NCBI RefSeq assembly: GCF_002150685.1
Contig: NZ_MSSW01000059.1
Location: 1-64,000, forward strand
Length of the DNA: 64,000 nucleotides
From: Algoriphagus antarcticus
GTDB lineage: Bacteria; Bacteroidota; Bacteroidia; Cytophagales; Cyclobacteriaceae
Direction of reading: 5' to 3'
Numbering within the stretch: position 1 is the stretch's first letter; each line of letters starts with the position of its first letter. This document shows positions 42,800-51,255 of the stretch, piece after piece. The notes below the pieces were generated by a model. The model was not told the DNA's origin. It saw nothing but the letters and a program-made list of their open reading frames with translations, and did no database searches. Both the position numbers and the translations under genes were made by a program.

Positions 42800-43618
42800 C
42801 TAGGCTAGGAAAAGAGAAGCAATTCCCAACACTTGTTCTTTATTAAGCGGCTCATCCCATGCTTCAGAAACTGCACCGGTAGCTATAGAAGTCAAATTAA
42901 CGACGTTCACACCTAGATGGGTAACGTTTTCTTCACCTGTATAAATATCCTGTGTAGGAGCTGGAAGAGTTCCTCTTGATCCGTTTGTGATCCAACCTTT
43001 CACATCATCCTGACCTTTCTTAGTTCTTAATCTTCTTACCATAGAAGCATGTCTTGCCTCCACAGAGTGAATGGAAAGTGCTGCAGTCAAGATCACATCA
43101 TTCTCCATTACATTACCTGCCTGACCTTTATAGGCTCTTACTCCTGTATCTTCAAATGCTTGAGATAAAGCCAGAAACGTAGGATAGTCAGAGAATGGCA
43201 TAAAGTTGCCACCTGCGGTAAAGTCAAATTCCGGCTCAGCTACAGGCGTTCCCTTTAGCACATTCGAAATTACTTCAGATAAGAAATTCACGTGAGCCAA
43301 TTCATGGTCTCTGATTTTGTTGAAAATCACTGCGTCTGCTCCAGCAATGACTCCTGACTCAATACCCATCTGGTAATATCTGTACTCCAAATGCTCCAAG
43401 GTTAAGGCGAAATTCAATACACCTATCAAACTTGCAGTATCTGCCTTTGCCACTCTGGGCAAAGCTGACAAAAGGCCTAATGGGACAGCAGCCATGGCCA
43501 CTTTTTTACTCATATCTCCAAACTGGCGGAAAGCCTCTCTTCTGGAGAAAAACATATCTTTTTCTTCCGGACTATTAGTATCCGGGCACATTTTATCTAA
43601 TAAATTCAATAAGTTCAT
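42800..43618 (-). CDS. Tat-exported ferritin-like protein (PF13668 type), longer member
   Basis: 272 residues. SRREAFRQFGDMS near residue 25 followed by a hydrophobic helix looks like a twin-arginine signal. The four-helix ferritin-like core supplies metal-type residues in LEHLEYRYYQMG, DHELAHVNFLSEV, FEDTGVRAYKGQ and HSVEARHASMVRRL. Such secreted ferritin-like pairs are frequent in Bacteroidota; iron or radical handling is only presumed. It follows its paralogue after 25 bp and shares a terminator. Confidence 0.87.
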   Translation of the reverse strand: MNLLNLLDKMCPDTNSPEEKDMFFSRREAFRQFGDMSKKVAMAAVPLGLLSALPRVAKADTASLIGVLNFALTLEHLEYRYYQMGIESGVIAGADAVIFNKIRDHELAHVNFLSEVISNVLKGTPVAEPEFDFTAGGNFMPFSDYPTFLALSQAFEDTGVRAYKGQAGNVMENDVILTAALSIHSVEARHASMVRRLRTKKGQDDVKGWITNGSRGTLPAPTQDIYTGEENVTHLGVNVVNLTSIATGAVSEAWDEPLNKEQVLGIASLFLA

Positions 43619-43643
43619 GTATTCTATTGTTTAAGGTGGTGGA

Positions 43644-44345
43644 TTATGATGGCAATTGACTGAAGTCAATCGGTGTGGTGACAAACGCGCTCGCTGCAGT
43701 CAATACCTGAGTAAAGGTCAACGTACGTTCTAGTCCATTTGCATCTATCAAGTCATCTCCTGCAAAATCAGCAGAACCTGGATTAATCAAATCTCTGATA
43801 GCGGCTGCATGTCTAGCTTCTACAGAAACAATTTTTCCTGCAACAACTAAGTAATCTACATTCTCGATAAATTTACCAGCTCCATTGTATGCTGCTACAC
43901 CCAAATCTTCAAACGTTTTAGCTGCTGCCAATACAGAAGTTCTATTACTGAAATCAATCGCACTGAAATCAACTTCCAGATTAGCAATGGCAGCATCTCC
44001 TAGAGCCGCTTTGAAAAACTCTCTGTGAGCTCTTTCGTGCTTCTCCAAATCTCCCATTATGGTCTTTTCTTCAGCACTTGCATTTGCGAAATAACCACCT
44101 GTGATGACCGTTGCATAGAATGCCGCTTCCAATTGCTCCAAAGCATAAGCGTAATTCAAAATCCCTATATCACCAGAGCCTAACATTACACCCTCGCCCC
44201 CTGGCATTGGGTCCCTATCTTCAATATCCTTACAGCCTACCATTATTAATCCGGCAGCAGCTACCGAAAGAGAGCCCGTTCTAAGAAACTGTCTCCGGTT
44301 CGCATTTTTCACCAGTCCCTGAGGCTTAATTAATTCATTTTTCAT
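43644..44345 (-). CDS. Tat-type ferritin-like lipoprotein (PF13668 type), shorter member
   Basis: 233 residues. NRRQFLRTG is a twin-arginine motif and MVGC a lipobox, so a folded, lipid-anchored protein is likely. The ferritin-like helices repeat the pattern of the next gene: LEQLEAAFYATV, KHERAHREFFKAA, FEDLGVAAYNGAG and SVEARHAAAIRDL. First gene of the pair. The presence of one lipid-anchored and one non-anchored member suggests a hetero-oligomer (inference). Confidence 0.88.
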   Translation of the reverse strand: MKNELIKPQGLVKNANRRQFLRTGSLSVAAAGLIMVGCKDIEDRDPMPGGEGVMLGSGDIGILNYAYALEQLEAAFYATVITGGYFANASAEEKTIMGDLEKHERAHREFFKAALGDAAIANLEVDFSAIDFSNRTSVLAAAKTFEDLGVAAYNGAGKFIENVDYLVVAGKIVSVEARHAAAIRDLINPGSADFAGDDLIDANGLERTLTFTQVLTAASAFVTTPIDFSQLPS

Positions 44346-44574
44346 CGTTCTGAGTTTTTAGGTAAATAATTTGGTTATGGTTTTCATAAATTATTGATAC
44401 TAACAGTACCGTGCTTGAATCCTTAGGTACTATAAAAACAATTACGAAGCCTTTCTTACAACTGGATTTAGCAAACCCGAAAGTTTTTTGAGATAAATCA
44501 AAAATTCATTGGTATTTTGAACCTGAAGCTTCTTGTGTTTGAGCTTTAAAATCATCTTTTTAAGTCCACTATCA

Positions 44575-45387
44575 ATGAAAAAATCACTTTTGCTACTTAT
44601 TCTGTTTTTCTCATTTTTACAGATCAAAGCCCAAGTAAAAATCTCCACACGCGAAATGAATCTAATAAATTGGATGGAATTTGCGGAATATGTTCCTGGG
44701 CAAATAAATACCGTTTTACTACCAACTGGGACATTAGAACCCCACGGTGTGATCAACAACGGAGCAGATAATATTGCTCCTGAAGCTATGGCCAGAGACA
44801 TGGCAGAGGATCTCAACGCGCTGATCGCCCCTACCCTCAATTATGGAATAACCGGAAGTATGGCGGCTTTCCCCGGCGCATTTCAGATCACCGAGGAAGC
44901 TTACCGCCCTTTCATCAGAGATATAATAAAAGGTCTTGCGAGAAATGGCTTCAAGAATATTATCATCTTAAATGGCCACGGAGGAGGCCAAACTAAAGTA
45001 TTGCAGGAAGTGGCTGGGGAAGTAGCTACTGAACTCGGGGTGAGAACACTCGTGATCAACTGGTGGTCATTTGCATCGGATGTGACTTTGGAAGTATTCA
45101 AAGAAAATGGTGGACATGCAGGACTCAATGAGACTGCCTACATCCAAGCTATTGATCCAACTTTGGTGCATAAAGAAAAATACAGTCCCGATATGGCAAC
45201 TCCTTACCCTGCTACCGGCACTTGGTCAGCGGTACCATTTCCATCTTCCATCGGTCTATACCAAGAAGGTCAAGGCTATCCGAATTTTGATCAAGCTCAG
45301 GCCGATGAGTATTTCCAAAAAGTAAATGCAAAAGTCTCCGCCTTCATCCAAGAGATCATCAAGAAATGGGACTTGGCTGGGTTGTAA
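44575..45387 (+). CDS. Secreted creatininase-family amidohydrolase
   Basis: 270 residues from MKKSLLLLILFFSFLQIKAQ (signal peptide). The metal ligands of creatininase are visible: E55 and H57 (TLEPHG), D65 (GADNIAPE), H134 (LNGHGGGQT) and H180/E185 (GGHAGLNETA). Creatininase and related enzymes open cyclic amides or deform amide bonds; extracytoplasmic members are seen near planctomycete-like oxidative genes. The exact substrate is unknown. It precedes a repeat-filled spacer and the DUF1080 gene. Confidence 0.9.
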   Translation: MKKSLLLLILFFSFLQIKAQVKISTREMNLINWMEFAEYVPGQINTVLLPTGTLEPHGVINNGADNIAPEAMARDMAEDLNALIAPTLNYGITGSMAAFPGAFQITEEAYRPFIRDIIKGLARNGFKNIIILNGHGGGQTKVLQEVAGEVATELGVRTLVINWWSFASDVTLEVFKENGGHAGLNETAYIQAIDPTLVHKEKYSPDMATPYPATGTWSAVPFPSSIGLYQEGQGYPNFDQAQADEYFQKVNAKVSAFIQEIIKKWDLAGL

Positions 45388-45502
45388 TCTTCATTATTCG
45401 AAATGGTTATCAGCAATGATAGGAGTAGCCAAATTTTCGAAGCTTATCTATTTAGAAGTTTCCTTTATTTCATGTAAAAGGAAAACCGAAGGATTGAAAC
45501 AA

Positions 45503-45644
45503 TTCATGACCCTCGGCAAAGCCGGGGGATGAGAAAATGTACGATAAATAAGCCCCGAAGGGGTGCAACCATGAAGTGCCGCCCTTTCAGGGCTCAAGAA
45601 TGGGATTATTTTCATTTGCCCTGCACTTCGTACAGGGTCATGAA
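45503..45644. repeat. 142-bp composite palindromic element; spacer 45388-45819
   Basis: Bounded by a perfect 11-bp inverted repeat, TTCATGACCCT (45503-45513) and AGGGTCATGAA (45634-45644). Inside are three further small hairpins: CTCGGCAAAGCCGGGG, GCCCCGAAGGGG and GCCCTTTCAGGGC, plus GCCCTGCACTTCGTACAGGG at its right end. This looks like a BIME/REP-like cluster. A right-end motif of family A (TTTTTACCCGCATAAAAACG) lies at 45732-45751, just before the DUF1080 gene. Confidence 0.85.
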
Positions 45645-45819
45645 TGGTTAGGATCCTGCAGAGCTAGTTAAAAAAACTTATGAATTTTAAGGTAGCAACG
45701 TTGTTCAAAAAAATACCAAAAGCTTATACCTTTTTACCCGCATAAAAACGGAAATATATTAAATTCAATAGTAAACCAACCTATTGATTAGGTCATTTTC
45801 ACTTTCGATTACTTGCCTT

Positions 45820-46467
45820 ATGAAATTAACACTCACAGCTTTTTCTTTTATTTCCTTTGCTCTTTTTGGATGCGGCGAAGGACCGGTTGATTCTCCTGTT
45901 TCTCTTTTTGATGGCCAAAGCTTATCAGGTTGGCAAGGAGATACCCTGGACACCTGGCGTGTGGAGGATGGGATGATTGTAGGTGGTTCTCTGGTAGAAA
46001 CAGTACCAAACAATGAATTCTTGGTCACCGACAGAAGCTATGAGAATTTCATTATAACCTTAAAAATCAAACTGACCGGAGATGAAGGCTTCATTAATTC
46101 AGGGGTTCAGTTTCACAGCAAGCGATTGACTAATCCCGCCTACGAGATGGAAGGCTACCAGGCTGACTGGGGTGGAGGCTATTGGGCAAGCTTATATGAC
46201 GAATCTAGGAGAAACCTCACCTTAAGCGCTCCAGACTCCACTCAAGTGATGAAATGGGTGAATTTAGATGACTGGAATGATTATAAAGTTCATGCTGAAA
46301 ATGGTAGAATTCAGCTTTTCATCAATGGCCATCAGACTGTAGATTATACTGAAGAAGATAAATCTATTTCCCAGTCAGGCTTGATCGGCCTGCAAATCCA
46401 TGGCGGCGGAAAAGCTCAGGTAGCATTTAAGGATATTTTTATAGAAGAACTGCCTCAAAAAGAATAG
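45820..46467 (+). CDS. DUF1080 (3-keto-disaccharide hydrolase) domain lipoprotein
   Basis: 215 residues from MKLTLTAFSFISFALFGCGEG (lipobox ALFGC). The whole mature part is a DUF1080 concanavalin-like beta sandwich: SLFDGQSLSGWQGDTLDTWRVEDGMI, GGYWASLYDESRRN, QIHGGGKAQVAFKDI at the end. DUF1080 members are proposed 3-ketoglycoside hydrolases or carbohydrate-binding modules. That fits a secreted oxidative sugar pathway together with the dehydrogenase-like proteins downstream (inference). Confidence 0.91.
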   Translation: MKLTLTAFSFISFALFGCGEGPVDSPVSLFDGQSLSGWQGDTLDTWRVEDGMIVGGSLVETVPNNEFLVTDRSYENFIITLKIKLTGDEGFINSGVQFHSKRLTNPAYEMEGYQADWGGGYWASLYDESRRNLTLSAPDSTQVMKWVNLDDWNDYKVHAENGRIQLFINGHQTVDYTEEDKSISQSGLIGLQIHGGGKAQVAFKDIFIEELPQKE

Positions 46468-46506
46468 ATTATAAATTGATTGAGGAATTATCTCATTATT
46501 TATATG

Positions 46507-46793
46507 CGCTTTTTTGCCGGTAAAGAAACAAAAGCATCATAGAATAAGCTCCAGGCATGGTCAAGGCCACTTCGGTCATCCGTCTTAGGTCTTCAGTCTA
46601 GTAAAGCAAAGAAAATATGGCGCTAGCATCTTTAGGGATATTCATATATCTAATTGTGATTAGACGGAATCTTGCCAGTAGAAAATTTATAGGATCGAAG
46701 ATCCAAAGACTCATTAAATTCTGGTTTACTCAGGTCTTCGGTCATCGGTCTTCCAACCCGTTGACCTAAGAGAATTCGCTTACTGGCAGAAAA
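46507..46793 (+). mobile_element. 287-bp element with about 20-bp terminal inverted repeats (MITE-like)
   Basis: Left end CGCTTTTTTGCCGGTAAAG and right end CTTACTGGCAGAAAAGCG are near-perfect inverted copies. The internal 46564-46602 (GGCCACTTCGGTCATCCG) and 46731-46756 carry two copies of the family A core, both reversed compared with the copy at 50951. No reading frame, transposase or clear target duplication was found. It fills the 367-bp spacer in front of the cupredoxin gene, ending 41 bp before its start, so it may supply regulatory DNA. Confidence 0.5.
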
Positions 46794-46834
46794 GCGTACA
46801 CAGATGTCTAATTTTATCTATCAACCCAAACACC

Positions 46835-49693
46835 ATGATCACAAACTGGATAGCAGTAGTTTTTAGCGTGATGCTCTGCGCCAATTCTTTTTCTTCAAAT
46901 GCCGCAACTACCCTACTAAGCGATCCAGTGGCAGAAATAGAGTTCAAATTGGAAGCAACCATGCTTGGATATTTTGCTCCGGACGGCACCAGAAACCCTA
47001 CATTACGGGCAAAAAAAGGCGACCGAGTTACGATTACCATCACTAATGGTGAGATCATGACACATGATGTGGCCATGGAAAAGCTCGGAATAAAAAGTGA
47101 AACCGTCCTGGAAAAAGGATCGACGACAAGTATCACGTTCATTGCGGTGGATGATGACACGTATTACTGCTCCATACCAGGGCACAGAGCCGCAGGAATG
47201 GTGGGGAAATTTGAATTGTTAAAAGGAAATGAAACTGTAACCAAAATAGCCGGCACGATCCCGCAGAAAAATGGAAAGCCACTAAACCTAAATTTTGAAA
47301 CAGGTACACTTCAGGACTGGACAGCTTCCGGTGATGCATTTGTTAATCCGATTTTTAATACCGATCCTTCCCCTGTTCATGGTGATGAGGATAAAATAAA
47401 TTTCGAGGGAAAAGACTTTCTCAGTAGCGGAGGCACAAAGAATTACAAATTAACAGGAACGCTGACTTCGGTTCCTTTTGAGGTGACGCAGCCATTTGCA
47501 AGCTTTTTGGTTTCGGGTGGGGCATTGGCAGATACACGGGTTGAGTTGGTCTTAGCCGCATCCGATAAAGTGATTTTTAACTACACTGGCCAAGGTCGAG
47601 CAACACTCCAGCCAGTTGTGGTGGATCTTAGCTCTTATTTAGACCAGATGATTTTCCTCCGAATCATCGATAATGAAACAGGAATCTCACAAATTCCATA
47701 CATCTCAGATGATAAATGGGCACATATCAACTTTGATGATTTTGAGTTTTATGCGAGCCGTCCCGACTTCTCCAATGAATTGAAGCTGGAAGACATCATC
47801 ATTCTGCCTCCATTGGATCCAGTCTTGAATTCTGGACTTTCTGGAATAGATGCTGCTAAAGCTATGACCCCACCGGAAGGTTTTAAAATCACCCTTGCCG
47901 CAGCGGAACCGGATATCATTCGACCAATTAGTTTTACCCTTGATCCACGCGGAAGACTTTGGGTAGTGGAAGGACACACCTACCCGACTCCTGCTCCTGA
48001 GGCTGAAGGCAGGGATAGGATTTTGATCTTCGAGGACACGGACGGCGATGGAACGTTGGATTCCAGAAAAGTATTTGCCGAAGGCCTCAATCTGGTCAGC
48101 GGAATCGAAGTGGGAATGGGTGGTGTGTGGCTAGGAGCTGCTCCTTATCTTTTATTCATTCCCGCAGATTTTGAAAATGACAAACCCACTGGCCCTCCTG
48201 TAAAACTCTTGGATGGCTGGGGGACGGACGATACCCACGAAGTCCTAAACAATTTGAGATGGGGACCCGATGGCTGGCTGTATGGAACTCACGGCATTTT
48301 CACACACTCCAATGTGGGCAAACCGGGATCTTCAGATGCCATGCGTACCAAAATTAATGCAGGTGTTTGGCGGTATCATCCGACACGCCATGAGTTTGAC
48401 GTTTATGCCGAAGGCAGCAGCAATCCTTGGGGCATTGATTTCAACAGCTACGGACATCCATTTATTACAGTCTGCGTGATCCCTCACATGTATCATGTCA
48501 TTCAGGGAGCTCGCTACCAAAGGCAGGCTGGAAAGCACTTTAATCCATACACATACGACGATATCAAAACCATTGCTGATCATGTGCATTGGGTAGGTGA
48601 TCGAGGACCGCATGCTGGCAACTTCCGCTCAGCATCCGCAGGAGGAGGCCATGCCCATGCCGGCGCGATGATCTACTTAGGTGGAGATACCTGGCCGGAG
48701 AAATACCGCGACAATATCTTCATGAATAACATCAATGGCTCCCGATTGAATATTGATCAACTCAACCGGGAAGGATCTGGCTATATGGCAAAGCATCAGA
48801 ATGACTTCATGGCGATGAATGATTCTTGGTCTCAATGGCTCAACTTCAAATATGGCCCTGATGGCTCGATATTCGCGATTGATTGGTATGATCAAAACCA
48901 GTGTCATAGCCCAAATCCAGATGTGCATGACAAGTCATTGGGTAGGATTTTCAAAATTTCCCATGAAAATGATCAATGGGTAAAGGTGGATTTATCCAAA
49001 GCGAGCAGCGTAGAACTGGCGAACTATCAAACCCACAAAAACGAATGGTATGCTCGACAAGCTAGAACAATTCTGCAAGAGCGTGGAGCTACACCAAAAA
49101 CTAAATCAGTTTTGAAGAGCATTCTGGCTAATAATCCAGAAACAGCAAATAGACTGCGCGCGCTTTGGACATTGCATGTGATGGATAAACTTTCAGAAAA
49201 TGACTTGAAAGAATTGATGTCTGATTCTGATGAATACATCAGAAGTTGGGCTATTCAACTAGCAGTGGAAGACAAAACTGTTTCATCAGAGACATTGGCA
49301 AAATTTGCAAGCATGGCAAAAAATGATGATGCAGCCTTGGTACGATTATACCTAACTTCTGCCATGCTTCGATTGGAGCCTGAAAATCGCTGGGAAGTGA
49401 TGGAAGCATTGGTGCAAAAACCGGAGGATCTGGAAGATCACAACATGCCATTGATGCTTTGGTATGCTATCGAACCATTGGCTAGCCTTGATGCAGATCG
49501 GGCATTGGCTTTAGCCGAAAAAGCTTCAAATCCATTGATTTTGAAATACACTGTGCAGAAACTTGGCGAGCTGAAAACCACTGAAGCAACTGCGGCTTTG
49601 CAAAAATTTAAGAAGTCGCTTGACGATTCAGATTCACACAGCAATCATGAATTGAAAATACAGCTATCCAAAATCACCTTAGAAGACGAATGA
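46835..49693 (+). CDS. Cupredoxin fused to PVC-type dehydrogenase propeller with HEAT-like repeats
   Basis: 952 residues, signal peptide in the first 24. Residues 35-130 are a plastocyanin/azurin-like domain with a complete type-1 copper site: H77 (MTHDV), C112, H117 and M122 (YYCSIPGHRAAGM). A beta-rich linker domain (about 140-320) follows, then a membrane-bound-dehydrogenase-like propeller (about 345-730; GRLWVVEGHTYPTPAPE, VGDRGPHAGNFR) and C-terminal HEAT-like helices (about 740-940). Unlike its relative at 51256, it has no CxxCH, so copper may replace heme as electron acceptor (inference). Stop and next start overlap as ATGA. Confidence 0.9.
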   Translation: MITNWIAVVFSVMLCANSFSSNAATTLLSDPVAEIEFKLEATMLGYFAPDGTRNPTLRAKKGDRVTITITNGEIMTHDVAMEKLGIKSETVLEKGSTTSITFIAVDDDTYYCSIPGHRAAGMVGKFELLKGNETVTKIAGTIPQKNGKPLNLNFETGTLQDWTASGDAFVNPIFNTDPSPVHGDEDKINFEGKDFLSSGGTKNYKLTGTLTSVPFEVTQPFASFLVSGGALADTRVELVLAASDKVIFNYTGQGRATLQPVVVDLSSYLDQMIFLRIIDNETGISQIPYISDDKWAHINFDDFEFYASRPDFSNELKLEDIIILPPLDPVLNSGLSGIDAAKAMTPPEGFKITLAAAEPDIIRPISFTLDPRGRLWVVEGHTYPTPAPEAEGRDRILIFEDTDGDGTLDSRKVFAEGLNLVSGIEVGMGGVWLGAAPYLLFIPADFENDKPTGPPVKLLDGWGTDDTHEVLNNLRWGPDGWLYGTHGIFTHSNVGKPGSSDAMRTKINAGVWRYHPTRHEFDVYAEGSSNPWGIDFNSYGHPFITVCVIPHMYHVIQGARYQRQAGKHFNPYTYDDIKTIADHVHWVGDRGPHAGNFRSASAGGGHAHAGAMIYLGGDTWPEKYRDNIFMNNINGSRLNIDQLNREGSGYMAKHQNDFMAMNDSWSQWLNFKYGPDGSIFAIDWYDQNQCHSPNPDVHDKSLGRIFKISHENDQWVKVDLSKASSVELANYQTHKNEWYARQARTILQERGATPKTKSVLKSILANNPETANRLRALWTLHVMDKLSENDLKELMSDSDEYIRSWAIQLAVEDKTVSSETLAKFASMAKNDDAALVRLYLTSAMLRLEPENRWEVMEALVQKPEDLEDHNMPLMLWYAIEPLASLDADRALALAEKASNPLILKYTVQKLGELKTTEATAALQKFKKSLDDSDSHSNHELKIQLSKITLEDE

Positions 49694-50898
49694 CCACCCC
49701 GCTAAAATCAAGGATTATGAAAAGTATAATTTCTAAAAGTACCGGAGCAGGACTGACTGGAATTTTGGCTCTTACAATTATTTCAAATACAGCCTTTAGT
49801 CAAGAGCAACCTGAGCCTGACTTTAAAAAAACAGTGATTTCCCGGGATTTTCTTTCCGAAGGTGTAGCTGTAGCTGACCTCAATAAGGATGGTCTGATGG
49901 ATATTGTTGCTGGATATTTCTGGTTTGAAGCGCCCAATTGGACTAGACATGAGATCTCTCCATCTCGGGTTTTTGACCCAAGAAAAGAATACAGCAACTC
50001 CTTTCTAAATCTCGGGATGGATGTAAATCTCGATGGCTGGGACGATGTGGTCATCATAGATTACCCCGGCACTCCGGGCTATTGGTTTGAAAATCCAAAA
50101 ACTGAAAGCAGCAACTGGCAAAAACACATCATCGCGGACTCAGTGGGTATCTCAAATGAATCACCTGCTTTTATTGATATCGATGGCGATGGCCGACTGG
50201 ATATTCTATGTGGAGATCCAAAGAAAAAGCAAATTATCTGGCTTCAAGCTCCTACCAAACCCGGAGAACCTGAGTGGAAACGATTTGCGCTTTCCGAAGA
50301 GAATGTACCTGGAACGGATCGTTTTTCACACGGTCTAGGCTATGGAGACATCAATGGCGATAAGATCAAGGACGTAGTAATTGCTGAAGGTTGGTTTGAA
50401 GGGAAAGCCGATAAAAAATCAGGCGACTGGATTTTCCACCCTGCATCAATCAGCGAACCTGCGTCGCATATGCAGATTTTGGACGTAAATGGTGATATGA
50501 AAAATGATGTAGTAAGCGCTTCGGCACATTCGCTGGGCGTATGGTGGCAGGAGCAAATGAACGATTCCACTTTCAAAACTCACCTCATTTCAAACTTGAC
50601 AGCGCAAACCCATGCCACGGTCATGGCTGATCTGAATGGAGATGGAGATTTAGAAATGATTTCCGGCAAAAGATACTTGGCACATAATGGAAATGACGCA
50701 GGTGATGGTGATACACCTTATTTATTTTACATCGAATTCACTCCCACGATCGAGCCTTTTTTCCTGGAGCATATCATCGATAACGACTCCGGAGCTGGAT
50801 TAAATATCACTGTGGAAGACATGAACAAGGATCAAAAACCAGACATCGTGATAGCAAATAAGAACGGAATTTTTCTTTTCGAGAATCAGATAAAATAA
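49690..50898 (+). CDS. Exported FG-GAP/VCBS repeat protein
   Basis: 402 residues. Start at 49690 overlaps the previous stop (ATGA); an ATG nine codons later gives a shorter but cleaner signal peptide, ending NTAFSQ. At least seven calcium-binding-type repeats: DLNKDGLMDIV, DVNLDGWDDVV, DIDGDGRLDIL, DINGDKIKDVV, DVNGDMKNDVV, DLNGDGDLEMI, DMNKDQKPDIV, forming an integrin-like propeller. It may hold proteins or bind polysaccharide at the surface. Translationally coupled to the cupredoxin-dehydrogenase gene. Confidence 0.9.
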   Translation: MTTPLKSRIMKSIISKSTGAGLTGILALTIISNTAFSQEQPEPDFKKTVISRDFLSEGVAVADLNKDGLMDIVAGYFWFEAPNWTRHEISPSRVFDPRKEYSNSFLNLGMDVNLDGWDDVVIIDYPGTPGYWFENPKTESSNWQKHIIADSVGISNESPAFIDIDGDGRLDILCGDPKKKQIIWLQAPTKPGEPEWKRFALSEENVPGTDRFSHGLGYGDINGDKIKDVVIAEGWFEGKADKKSGDWIFHPASISEPASHMQILDVNGDMKNDVVSASAHSLGVWWQEQMNDSTFKTHLISNLTAQTHATVMADLNGDGDLEMISGKRYLAHNGNDAGDGDTPYLFYIEFTPTIEPFFLEHIIDNDSGAGLNITVEDMNKDQKPDIVIANKNGIFLFENQIK

Positions 50899-50950
50899 CA
50901 TTTGATTGTACGCAGTTATGCCACCAACCATAGTCTCTTTGCTCGAAAGG

Positions 50951-51045
50951 CTGGAAGTCCGAAGACGGGAGACCGAAGTGGCCTCAATCCTAAAATGAAG
51001 CTATTCTGTGATGCTTTTGTCTTTTTACTGGCAGAAAAACGGAAA
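50951..51045 (+). repeat. Family A element, near full-length copy; spacer 50899-51255
   Basis: CTGGAAGTCCGAAGACGGGA and GACCGAAGTGGCC (start) then CTTTTTACTGGCAGAAAAACG (end). Between them GAAGCTATTCTGTGATGC aligns with the reversed element at 46507-46602. The rest of the 357-bp spacer is AT-rich and must hold the promoter of the heme propeller gene. Confidence 0.7.
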
Positions 51046-51255
51046 CAATAGTTTCTTTAGACAGACTTATTTCACTCTCTCCCCCGTACTCAGACCAAAA
51101 TAATCGACTGAACTCAATCCACTCACCATCTATCAACGAATAGTTCCTACGAACAAAGGAACTAGAGAAAGTATGCTTCAAAATAGTGAATCCGATATAT
51201 TTGTAAGCGCAATCTGCGACCTCCAAAATAATAACCCTCTAATCCTATTTTTAGC

